Assembly (NCBI RefSeq): GCF_032926325.1
Contig: NZ_CP136709.1
Span: forward strand, 2,636,501 to 2,700,500
From: Aestuariibaculum lutulentum
Lineage (GTDB): Bacteria; Bacteroidota; Bacteroidia; Flavobacteriales; Flavobacteriaceae
Length of the DNA: 64,000 bases
Direction: 5' to 3'
Position 1 is the stretch's first letter, and the number at the start of each line of letters is the position of its first letter. The notes beneath the pieces are model-generated. The model ran no database searches. It worked only from the letters and a program-made list of their open reading frames with translations, and was not told where the DNA came from. Shown piece by piece: positions 51,714 through 59,600 of this stretch. A program made the translations under genes and the position numbers.

Positions 51714-53204
51714 ATGAAGATTTTTACTTTAACACTATCCATTTTTATTTCACTAAAGGTGTTTTCTCAAGGAACAGAACAAGAGTTTAACACACTTAAT
51801 GCTTATAAATCCTGTCTACTAAAAGGAGATAAAACTTTAATTGATGAGATTATTTCGAAAGATTTTAGATTTGCAGTCTATCAACATCCTGTGGCAACCA
51901 ATTCATTTAAAGATTTTATAGAAAAGGCTAGAAAGCCAAATACGATGTATTGGGATGCCGTTTCAGAAATAAATGGACAGCGAACTTGTAAGGTTCACTA
52001 TGTTTTTGGTGAAAAAGAAGAGATTTCAAATGTAGTATTTTCAAAAGAAGGTAAACTGCTGTATTCTGATTATTTAGACCAAAAAGGTTTTAATTTTAAT
52101 CGTTACGGAATATCAAAAAAAATAGCAACATTCCCTTTTATTTACGATCGAGGCTCTATTATTTTAAAGGCTAAATTAAATGATTCCGATAAAGTGTTGA
52201 ACATGTTGTTTGATACAGGAGCCGATGGGTTGGCGTTAAAAGCAGATTTACAGCAAGAAATAGGTGTTAAAATTACTGAGGCTCGTAAAGTGTTTGTGCC
52301 TGGTGGAGAAATGACAGTTAACTATTCTTCAGGAAACACATTGATTTTAGACGATTTTGTACTTAAAAATCAAAACATGGTGATGTTTCCTAAAATAAAA
52401 CCGGGTTTAGATGGAATTATTGGAGGTTCTAATTTTTTCAGAAGTTACATCACAGAAGTTAATTTCGAGCGTCATGAAATTATTCTGTATTCCTTTGGTG
52501 AAAATGACTTTTTTAAAGATTACAACACAACAACATTTAGATATTCTGAAGGCGTACCAACCATTCCGCTAACCATTTCTTCTGAAGGCAATACATTCGA
52601 ATCGGAATTTATTTTAGATGCCGGAGCAGGATATCAAGCCATTATGTTTGGATCAGGAACAAAATTACAAAATGAAGATTTACTGGTTAATAGCATGACA
52701 CCTTTATTTAATACATATAACGTAAGCGTAGGGCATAAAACTCCGGTTCAAATAGGTTTAGTTGATAGTATAAGTTTTGCCGGCTTAACCTTTGAAAATT
52801 CGAGTTTAGCAGTAGAGTCGTATGAAGAAGCAAGACACAACGGGCATAATGTATTGGGGTCTATTGGTATTCAGTTTTTACGCCGATTCAACTGGGTTAT
52901 CGATTTAAACACCTATAATCTGTACACAAAAATGAATGCAGAAATGTTGCCATTAGACTTTGTGGTTAACGATTATTTAATAGGCTTTGTAAATAATGTG
53001 TTGGTTGTAAAGCGCAATTTAACAACAGAGGAAGGAACTGATGCTAGTGATAAGGATCCACTTAAATTATGGGATCGTATTATTAGTATTGAAGGAAAAT
53101 TGTCTAATGAGTTAACGGCGAGCGAAATTTCAAAATTACAACAAAAGGAAAACTTAACTTTTAAGGTAATTAGAAAAGGACAGCCGGTAGAGGTGACTTT
53201 ATAA
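51714..53204 (+). CDS. Secreted retropepsin-like aspartyl protease with PDZ-like tail
   Basis: A 496-residue exported protein (signal peptide about 1-19, ending VFSQ). Residues about 22-125 resemble an NTF2/SnoaL-like domain (NTLNAYKSCLLKGDKTLIDEI). Two pepsin-like lobes follow: one has the catalytic motif MLFDTGADGLAL (about residue 165), the second FILDAGAGYQAIM (about 300) where DTG has become DAG. The last about 55 residues (LWDRIISIEGKLSNELTASE) look like a PDZ domain. Aspartyl proteases with PDZ tails are common in Bacteroidota, with unknown substrates. Terminator follows. Confidence 0.8.
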   Translation: MKIFTLTLSIFISLKVFSQGTEQEFNTLNAYKSCLLKGDKTLIDEIISKDFRFAVYQHPVATNSFKDFIEKARKPNTMYWDAVSEINGQRTCKVHYVFGEKEEISNVVFSKEGKLLYSDYLDQKGFNFNRYGISKKIATFPFIYDRGSIILKAKLNDSDKVLNMLFDTGADGLALKADLQQEIGVKITEARKVFVPGGEMTVNYSSGNTLILDDFVLKNQNMVMFPKIKPGLDGIIGGSNFFRSYITEVNFERHEIILYSFGENDFFKDYNTTTFRYSEGVPTIPLTISSEGNTFESEFILDAGAGYQAIMFGSGTKLQNEDLLVNSMTPLFNTYNVSVGHKTPVQIGLVDSISFAGLTFENSSLAVESYEEARHNGHNVLGSIGIQFLRRFNWVIDLNTYNLYTKMNAEMLPLDFVVNDYLIGFVNNVLVVKRNLTTEEGTDASDKDPLKLWDRIISIEGKLSNELTASEISKLQQKENLTFKVIRKGQPVEVTL

Positions 53205-53229
53205 TTAAGATTCTAATTTACAGTATATA

Positions 53230-53260
53230 ACGGCTTGGTGTTTCATCAAGCCGTTTTTTG
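53230..53260 (+). terminator. Terminator of the aspartyl protease gene
   Basis: CGGCTTG...CAAGCCG hairpin followed by six T, 26 bases after the stop. Confidence 0.8.
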
Positions 53261-53364
53261 TTTTCCGAATATGTCTACCTTTTTTAAATGAATAGTCTCC
53301 ATAAATATCTCTTAAAATTATTTTATTTTGTACGAAGTGTGAAAATGAAGAATTATAGGTGCCA

Positions 53365-55047
53365 ATGTACGATGCGATAGTTATAGGAACAGGAATTTCC
53401 GGCGGATGGGCAGCCAAAGAATTATGCGAGCAAGGCATGAAAACTTTGGTTTTAGAACGCGGAAGAGATGTAAAACACGTTGAAGATTATCCGACTTGGA
53501 ATACTGATCCGTGGGAATTTGAAAACAGAGGTCTTAATACCACCGAAGAACTTAAAAAGCAACATAAACAAGCCCGAACAGGCTTTGTGACGCATCCATC
53601 TATTAAACATTGGTTTGTTGATGATTTAGAAAATCCTTATGAAGAAGAAAAGCGTTTCGACTGGATTCGTGGTTATCATGTAGGCGGACGCTCATTAACC
53701 TGGGGACGTCAATGTTTACGGTTAAGCGATTTAGATTTTGAAGCGAACAAAAAGGAAAACATTGCCGTAGACTGGCCTATCAGGTATAAAGATATTGCGC
53801 CTTGGTACGATAAGGTGGAGAGGTTTATAGGTGTTTTTGGAGAGTCTTTAGGACTGGAGCACTTACCAGATGGAGAGTTTTTACCGCCTATGGATTTAAA
53901 TTGTGTAGAAACTGAATTTCGAAATAAAATACAAGAACAATACCCCGACAGGCACTTAACTATTGGGCGTTTTGCCAACCTAACAGGAGATAAAAATTTT
54001 GAAGGTCGCGCAAAATGCCAATACAGAAACCGTTGTATGCGCGGTTGTCCGTATGGAGCGTATTTTAGTAGTAATGCATCCACGCTTCCGGCGGCCGAAA
54101 AAACAGGAAATATGACTTTACGTCCGTTTTCTATTGTTTCTAAGATTATTTATAACGAAAAAGAAGGCAAAGCTACTGGTGTTGAGGTTGTTGATGCGAA
54201 CACCAATGAAAAACTGGTTTTCGAAGCGAAAGTTATTTTTTGTTGTGCTTCAACTGTGGCATCAACCGCGATTTTGCTTAATTCAAAATCCGATCGTTTT
54301 CCAAATGGTTTGGGAAATGATAGTGGCGAACTGGGGCATAATTTAATGGATCATCATTTTAGAGTGGGAGCCACAGCTACGGTTGAAGGTTTTGACGATA
54401 AATTTTATAAAGGCCGTCGTCCGGCGAGTTTTCATATTCCGAGATTTAGAAATTTAAATTCCGAAAATAAAGAGAAAAGCTTTTTACGAGGTTACGGCTT
54501 TCAAGGTAGTGCGAGCCGACAAAACTGGCAACGTGCCATTCCGGAGTTAAGCTTTGGTACAAAACTTAAAGAAGACTTGTTTAAACCGGGACCTTGGGAA
54601 ATTGGTATGTCTGGTTTTGGTGAATGTTTACCGTATCATGAAAATAAGATGATGTTGAATTACGACAAATTAGACCAATGGGGGCAACCTACTGTAAAGT
54701 TTGACTGTGAGTTTAAAGAAAACGAAAAGGAAATGCGTAAAGACATGCAGGCACAGGCTGTAGCGATGTTTGAAAAGGCAGGATTTAAAAATGTGGAAGG
54801 TTACGATATTGAGTGTCATCCGGGCCACGCCATTCATGAAATGGGAACGGCTAGAATGGGGCACGACCCTAAAACATCAGTCTTGAATAAACATAATCAA
54901 ATTCATGCCGTACCTAATGTTTATGTTACCGATGGCGCTTGTATGACGTCTTCAGCGTATCAAAATCCGTCGTTAACATATATGGCATTGACCGCCAGGG
55001 CAGCACAGCATGCCGTTAATCAAATAAAAGGAAATCAGGATGCTTAG
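53365..55047 (+). CDS. GMC-family FAD-dependent oxidoreductase
   Basis: 560 residues from the ATG at 53365 (MYDAIVIGTGISGGWAAKEL); a GTG two codons earlier is possible. The FAD-binding Rossmann motif GTGISGGWAAKEL, the VGGRSLTWGRQ segment and the C-terminal CHPGHAIHEMGTARMG...NVYVTDGACMTSSAYQNPSLTYMALTARAA block identify a GMC oxidoreductase of the gluconate/sorbitol dehydrogenase branch. A CQYRNRCMRGCPYGAYFSS segment, rich in cysteines, is typical of this branch. It overlaps the following subunit gene by 8 bases, so the pair is translated together. It probably oxidises a sugar or polyol; the substrate is unknown. Confidence 0.9.
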   Translation: MYDAIVIGTGISGGWAAKELCEQGMKTLVLERGRDVKHVEDYPTWNTDPWEFENRGLNTTEELKKQHKQARTGFVTHPSIKHWFVDDLENPYEEEKRFDWIRGYHVGGRSLTWGRQCLRLSDLDFEANKKENIAVDWPIRYKDIAPWYDKVERFIGVFGESLGLEHLPDGEFLPPMDLNCVETEFRNKIQEQYPDRHLTIGRFANLTGDKNFEGRAKCQYRNRCMRGCPYGAYFSSNASTLPAAEKTGNMTLRPFSIVSKIIYNEKEGKATGVEVVDANTNEKLVFEAKVIFCCASTVASTAILLNSKSDRFPNGLGNDSGELGHNLMDHHFRVGATATVEGFDDKFYKGRRPASFHIPRFRNLNSENKEKSFLRGYGFQGSASRQNWQRAIPELSFGTKLKEDLFKPGPWEIGMSGFGECLPYHENKMMLNYDKLDQWGQPTVKFDCEFKENEKEMRKDMQAQAVAMFEKAGFKNVEGYDIECHPGHAIHEMGTARMGHDPKTSVLNKHNQIHAVPNVYVTDGACMTSSAYQNPSLTYMALTARAAQHAVNQIKGNQDA

Positions 55048-55663
55048 GAGAGACGTATTAAAAACCATGCCCGTTATTTTGGGTGGCGTTGTGGCATCAT
55101 CTGCTTTGTTTAATGTTTTGGTATCTTGTAAAGAAGATTCTAAGTCAGAACATAACACTTTATCATTTTTAAATAAGGAACAAAGTATTATAATACATCA
55201 TTTGGTTGATATTATCTTGCCGGCTTCAGATACGGTTGGGGCATTAGATGTTAATGTACCCCTGTTTATTGATCGTGTATTGGAACAAGTATTGAATAAA
55301 ACAGAGAAAGAACAATTTATTAAAGGACAAACATATTTTGAGAATAAGTTTAAAAGTGTTTTTCAAAAGGAAGTTTTCCAAGGCGATCAAGCTGAATTCT
55401 TAGAATTATTAACGGCTTATTTTGAGGTTTCGGAAGACCAGCAACAGGAAATTTTTAAAATTCTGGCTAAGTCTGAAGACGACGTTGAAAACAAAGAATT
55501 ATACTATACTTACAAATATTTAACGTTTATAAGGTATTATACGCTATATGGTTATTATACTTCGAAAGTAGTAGGTAAAGAAATTTTAAATTATAATCCG
55601 TTTCCGGGTGCTTATGAGCCCTGTGTAGCTTTGAGTGAGGTTGGGAATTCATCTTCCATTTAA
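55040..55663 (+). CDS. Gluconate 2-dehydrogenase subunit 3 family protein
   Basis: A 207-residue protein. N-terminal LRRDVLKTMPVILGGVVASS is a Tat-like signal, followed by SCKED, which may be a lipobox. The core NKEQSIIIHHLVDIILPASDTVGALDVNVPLFIDRVLE is the family signature. This small subunit accompanies GMC dehydrogenases and probably assists export or electron transfer. It overlaps the dehydrogenase gene by 8 bases. Confidence 0.9.
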   Translation: MLRRDVLKTMPVILGGVVASSALFNVLVSCKEDSKSEHNTLSFLNKEQSIIIHHLVDIILPASDTVGALDVNVPLFIDRVLEQVLNKTEKEQFIKGQTYFENKFKSVFQKEVFQGDQAEFLELLTAYFEVSEDQQQEIFKILAKSEDDVENKELYYTYKYLTFIRYYTLYGYYTSKVVGKEILNYNPFPGAYEPCVALSEVGNSSSI

Positions 55664-55676
55664 AGCTTTAAATGTC

Positions 55677-55684
55677 TATTTTTG
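55677..55684 (+). promoter_or_regulatory. -7 element immediately before the SpoU methyltransferase gene
   Basis: TATTTTTG, a perfect TAnnTTTG, ends only 4 bases before the ATG at 55689. If used, transcription would start near the start codon, giving a leaderless mRNA. No TTG is found at the expected -33 position. Confidence 0.35.
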
Positions 55685-55688
55685 CGCC

Positions 55689-56144
55689 ATGGACAATTTT
55701 ACAAATGAATACTTCGGAATAGGAATTCAAAATGGGAAAACACCTGAAAATTTAGGGGTGTTATGGCGTTCTGCTCAAAACTTAGGAGCCAGTTTTATTT
55801 TTACAATAGGTAACCGCTATGCTAAACAGGCTTGCGATACCCATAACGCCGTTAAAGCGATACCTTATTTTCATTACGAAACCTTCGACGATTTTTTTAA
55901 TAATTTGCCAAAAGGCGCAAGATTAGTAGGAGTTGAACTTACCGATGAAGCCGTGCCTTTAGAAACCTTTCATCATCCAAGGCGTTGCGTTTATTTGTTA
56001 GGTGCCGAAGATCACGGATTGTCTAAACAAGCCATTGAAAAATCGCATTTTTTAGTGAAATTTAAATCCGAATTAAGCCTTAATGTTTCTGTTGCCGGAA
56101 GTATAGTAATGTACGATCGTGGTATAGATAAACCCAGATCTTAA
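55689..56144 (+). CDS. SpoU/TrmH family RNA 2'-O-methyltransferase
   Basis: 151 residues from the ATG at 55689. The frame is open 54 bases further upstream, but that stretch overlaps the previous gene and has no homology. SPOUT knot motifs are present: GVLWRSAQNLGASFIFTIG (motif 1), RRCVYLLGAEDHGLS (motif 2) and LSLNVSVAGSIVMYDR (motif 3). It probably methylates a ribose in tRNA or rRNA. It is convergent with the THUMP-like methyltransferase gene, 5 bases between stops. Confidence 0.88.
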   Translation: MDNFTNEYFGIGIQNGKTPENLGVLWRSAQNLGASFIFTIGNRYAKQACDTHNAVKAIPYFHYETFDDFFNNLPKGARLVGVELTDEAVPLETFHHPRRCVYLLGAEDHGLSKQAIEKSHFLVKFKSELSLNVSVAGSIVMYDRGIDKPRS

Positions 56145-56149
56145 AGAGA

Positions 56150-57328
56150 TTACAATTTACTCGTTACTAAAATAATTTTGTTATTGTTTAAGTCGGTGGT
56201 AAAGAACAGATATGTGTTTCCTCCGTCTTTAATTTTATGCTTTTTTCGAAGTTGTTCAACCGTTTCTGGAAAGTTTCGCGTGGTAATATTAGCTTTGGTA
56301 ACTCCGAGTTTTTTAAGTTCTTTTTTATTGTAATTAACTATGGATTCGATTTTAAAACATCTGCCGGGAAATTCTATATGCTTATTACTGGTGTATAAAT
56401 GAGAATGCTTATGTAGTTTATCAACCTTTAATTGATTGCTTATTGAGTGAAATCCGCCGGCTTTTAAAACTGCACTGTTTGGTTCGTATAAATAAGTGAG
56501 AGGTTCATAGTAATTAGATTCCAGAGTTTTTTCGGCACCAAATGAAAAATTAAAGACTTCATTTCTGTCATTTTTCAGATTCACGGTTTCAATAGAAATT
56601 TCTTCCGAAAAATCTTGTTCTAAAACCCAAAGAAGTTCTTTAACCTCGTTGTTTAAAGCTACTACATGAATGGTTTTAACATGTTTTAATTCATCGATAC
56701 CAATCGAAAAATCAAGCAAAGGTGATGTTTTTATTAATATATTTTTTGAACGTTTAAACAGAAGATTTAAATGTTCAGGTACATTGGGAAGACAATCTTT
56801 TAAAAAGAAAACTTTGCCCTTGCTATCATGACGTCGTGAAGGATCGATGTAAATCCAATCGTAGGTTTTGTTGGTGTTTTTTAGAAATTCCATACCGTCT
56901 ATGGCATGAGTTTCAATATTACTTACCCCCAGCTGTTTGTAGTTATGCTTAACTATATCAGAAAGAGATGTGTTAATCTCGCAATGTTCAACACTTTTAA
57001 AAACTTTCGAGAAATAAAAACAATCTACTCCAAAACCACCTGTTAAATCGATGATAGATTCCCCTGAAAGTAAACTCGATTTATATGCTGCTGTGACCTC
57101 TGAGGACGTTTGTTCTATGTTTAATTTGTTTGGATAATAAATCTGTTCCGCATTAAACCACGAAGGTAATTTCTTTTCGCAACGGGTTTTGGCTTCAATT
57201 TGTTCAATAAGTTCTTTAGTGTCTATTGAAGGAAACGGGGAGCCTTTCAGAATTAACGAGGTGATGTCTGAATTTAAATGTTGATTAATAAATTCCTGAA
57301 CTTCGGTATTTAAAATGTCGGTATTCAA
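56150..57328 (-). CDS. Class I SAM methyltransferase with THUMP-like C-terminal domain
   Basis: A 392-residue cytoplasmic protein. The SAM-binding core is seen in SIIDLTGGFGVDCFYFSKVF, with the acidic VEHCEIN and the catalytic-type motif WIYIDPSRRHDSKGKVF. The C-terminal part (about residues 290-392) matches the ferredoxin-like and THUMP-like domains of a conserved Bacteroidota RNA-methyltransferase family of unknown target. It follows the AI-2E permease gene by 6 bases, suggesting co-transcription. Confidence 0.83.
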   Translation of the reverse strand: MNTDILNTEVQEFINQHLNSDITSLILKGSPFPSIDTKELIEQIEAKTRCEKKLPSWFNAEQIYYPNKLNIEQTSSEVTAAYKSSLLSGESIIDLTGGFGVDCFYFSKVFKSVEHCEINTSLSDIVKHNYKQLGVSNIETHAIDGMEFLKNTNKTYDWIYIDPSRRHDSKGKVFFLKDCLPNVPEHLNLLFKRSKNILIKTSPLLDFSIGIDELKHVKTIHVVALNNEVKELLWVLEQDFSEEISIETVNLKNDRNEVFNFSFGAEKTLESNYYEPLTYLYEPNSAVLKAGGFHSISNQLKVDKLHKHSHLYTSNKHIEFPGRCFKIESIVNYNKKELKKLGVTKANITTRNFPETVEQLRKKHKIKDGGNTYLFFTTDLNNNKIILVTSKL

Positions 57329-57334
57329 AAGGGA

Positions 57335-58423
57335 TTATAAATCTTTAGTCAATTTTTTTACGATGCTGTTTTCCGATAAAAATTCTTTTAAAACCACTTT
57401 AATAGCGGTATACGCCGGAACTGCCAAAATTAAGCCAATAACCCCGAATAATATGCCTGTTATTAAAATTACCAGGAAAATTTCCAGTGGATGTGATTTG
57501 ACACTTTTTGAAAATATAAAGGGCTGACTGAAAAAATTATCGACTAACTGACCAATTAAAAACACAATAAATACCCAAAATGTTTTTGGTAAAATAACAT
57601 CACTGAAACCTTCACCTAAATGACTGGTCATGGTTAAAGTAAGCATCAAAACGACACTGATTAATGGTCCAACATAAGGAATCAGGTTTAATAAAGCGCA
57701 TAAAAACGCAATTACAATGGGGTTTTCAATCCCAATTATAAGTAAGCCTGTGGTATAAATGACAAATAGAATAGATATTTGAAGAATCAGTCCTACAAAG
57801 TATCTGGATAATAGGTCTTTAATTTTTGTTGAAGAGTTTTTCCACTGCGTTTCTTTGTTGTCTGGAATAAAGATTAAAATGCCATGCTCGAATAATTTAC
57901 TGTCTTTCAGAAAGAAAAACGAAATAAATAAGACTGAAAATAAGCCCACACTAAAACTCCCTAAACCACTAACAACTGAGTTTAAGAAAGAAGGAATCAT
58001 TGATAAATCTAACTTAGATAACAGTTTCGTTTCTTCAAGAGACTGGCGTACATCGATTTTTCGCAAATCGAAATAGTGAATAATTTCAGTATATAAATCA
58101 TCAATATTGGTTTGTAATTCGTTGATGTTTAACAACGATAATTTGTGTCCTTGCTCAATAATTAAAGGCACAAACATAGTTACTAAACCAATAACCGAAC
58201 CCAGTAAAAAGACGATGGTTACCACAACGGCCAACGTACTTTTAAATTTTAATCGGTTGGTTAGAAATAAAACGATAGGTCGCCCGATTAAGGAAATTAC
58301 AGAGGCGATAACCAAATAGCTAATAACCGATTGAATTTTATAAAGGAAGAAAAGCAATAGAGCCACACCTAAAAGAATAGCTATCGCTCTGAGAATACCG
58401 TTGGCGATGATTTTTGAGTTCAT
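57335..58423 (-). CDS. AI-2E transporter (PerM) family membrane protein
   Basis: A 362-residue protein with about seven or eight hydrophobic segments. Family features are the N-terminal ALLLFFLYKIQSVISYLVIA, the PLIIEQGHKL periplasmic helix region, LIPYVGPLISVVLMLTL and FWVFIVFLIGQLVDNFFSQP with SHPLEIFLVIL near the end. Members export small molecules or ions; the quorum-sensing role in the name applies to few. The six-base gap to the next gene suggests an operon. Confidence 0.9.
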   Translation of the reverse strand: MNSKIIANGILRAIAILLGVALLLFFLYKIQSVISYLVIASVISLIGRPIVLFLTNRLKFKSTLAVVVTIVFLLGSVIGLVTMFVPLIIEQGHKLSLLNINELQTNIDDLYTEIIHYFDLRKIDVRQSLEETKLLSKLDLSMIPSFLNSVVSGLGSFSVGLFSVLFISFFFLKDSKLFEHGILIFIPDNKETQWKNSSTKIKDLLSRYFVGLILQISILFVIYTTGLLIIGIENPIVIAFLCALLNLIPYVGPLISVVLMLTLTMTSHLGEGFSDVILPKTFWVFIVFLIGQLVDNFFSQPFIFSKSVKSHPLEIFLVILITGILFGVIGLILAVPAYTAIKVVLKEFLSENSIVKKLTKDL

Positions 58424-58497
58424 TTAGTAAATATAATTAAAAACTAAACACAACAAATACACCCGAATTACTGCTTTCGTATTTTTTAGGTTATGCA

Positions 58498-59586
58498 TTA
58501 TTTATCCTTAGCTTTTAAAACGTAGCTTACCGGTGCGTCACCTCCATAGATATTAGTACCTGATGCAACGTATAAATATTTAGGTTTATTGTTAATTAAT
58601 AAAATCTGCGGACGTTCAAATTTTGCGTAAGATTTGTTTTTAGGACCATAGTGCACTTTAGCGTCTTTCATATTTATAGGTGTATAATCATTTATGCGAT
58701 GGAATCCTTTTTCGCTAGAGTCAAAGTGTATACCATCATTAGATGTCCATAAAATACCTCCGCCTTCTTCTACGATACCATGATTGTCTGTTGTTAGTAG
58801 GGCAAATTTATTATTAAACATAAATGCGTAACCATCTTCAATATTTCTGTCGTTTACAGTTACAGGAAACGGCATTTGAACATATGGCCCTTCCAAGTGC
58901 TCGGCTATAGCTAAACCCATCCGTGCTTTTTCCGATTTGTAATAAAGGAAAAAACCGCCTTTAGGGTGCTGTAATAGGGTAGGGTTGTTAACCCCATTAC
59001 TGGCATTGTAGTTCCAGTAATCTTTGTTTTGTGAAGGTCGTAAAATAGCACCGTCAGTATTTACAGGTTCCCAGGGTCCGTTTAAGCTTTTTGATGTAGA
59101 CAGACAGATATATTGGTTTGATGGATGTTCTTTTATTCCGTTGTTAACAATGTAGAATAAAGCATAGACATCACCTATTTTCTTTATGGTAGGATTGTGA
59201 GGAGCAAAAATGTTTTTATTTGATAGCGAATCTGTTGAATTTAGTTTGTTTTCAATTTGGCCTTTAACAGCAATGTCAACAAATTTAAAAGGACCTTCTG
59301 AAGAATCCCCAATATAATGTGCAATTTCACTATGTGTTCTCCATCCAGGTTCAACAGTATTTCCCGGCCATCTGGCAACAAATAAATGAGTTTTACCATT
59401 GTCATCAATTATAGGAGAAGTGCCCCAAATAGTATATCCTGGCTCTTCTACTGCAATGCCAACAAATTCCCATTGATCGGCAAATGACTTTAATCCCTGC
59501 TGAGCATAAGATATATTGATTAAAAACAGAAGGAAAAGAGTTTTTAAGAAATTGGTTCGATTTAAATTTGAGGTTGATATTTTCAT
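58498..59586 (-). CDS. Secreted GH43-like five-bladed propeller glycosidase
   Basis: A 362-residue protein with signal peptide (about 1-28, ends SYAQ). The mature sequence repeats blade-like elements: WGTSPIIDDNGKTHLFVARW, FAPHNPTIKKIGDVYALFYIV, GVNNPTLLQHPKGGFFLYYKS, EDGYAFMFNNKFALLTTDNHG and FERPQILLINNKPKYLYVASG. This is the pattern of clan GH-F and related families (GH43, GH117). Acidic residues in SPIIDD, NPT and ERPQ regions could be catalytic. The exact family is uncertain. It lies 14 bases after the GH95 gene and is probably its partner. Confidence 0.7.
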   Translation of the reverse strand: MKISTSNLNRTNFLKTLFLLFLINISYAQQGLKSFADQWEFVGIAVEEPGYTIWGTSPIIDDNGKTHLFVARWPGNTVEPGWRTHSEIAHYIGDSSEGPFKFVDIAVKGQIENKLNSTDSLSNKNIFAPHNPTIKKIGDVYALFYIVNNGIKEHPSNQYICLSTSKSLNGPWEPVNTDGAILRPSQNKDYWNYNASNGVNNPTLLQHPKGGFFLYYKSEKARMGLAIAEHLEGPYVQMPFPVTVNDRNIEDGYAFMFNNKFALLTTDNHGIVEEGGGILWTSNDGIHFDSSEKGFHRINDYTPINMKDAKVHYGPKNKSYAKFERPQILLINNKPKYLYVASGTNIYGGDAPVSYVLKAKDK

Positions 59587-59600
59587 TTAATTTAAAATTT

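Noticed and set aside
53205..53438. Minus-strand frame of 77 codons between the protease and GMC genes
   Set aside because: It covers a terminator hairpin and the antisense start of the GMC gene, with no recognisable domain.
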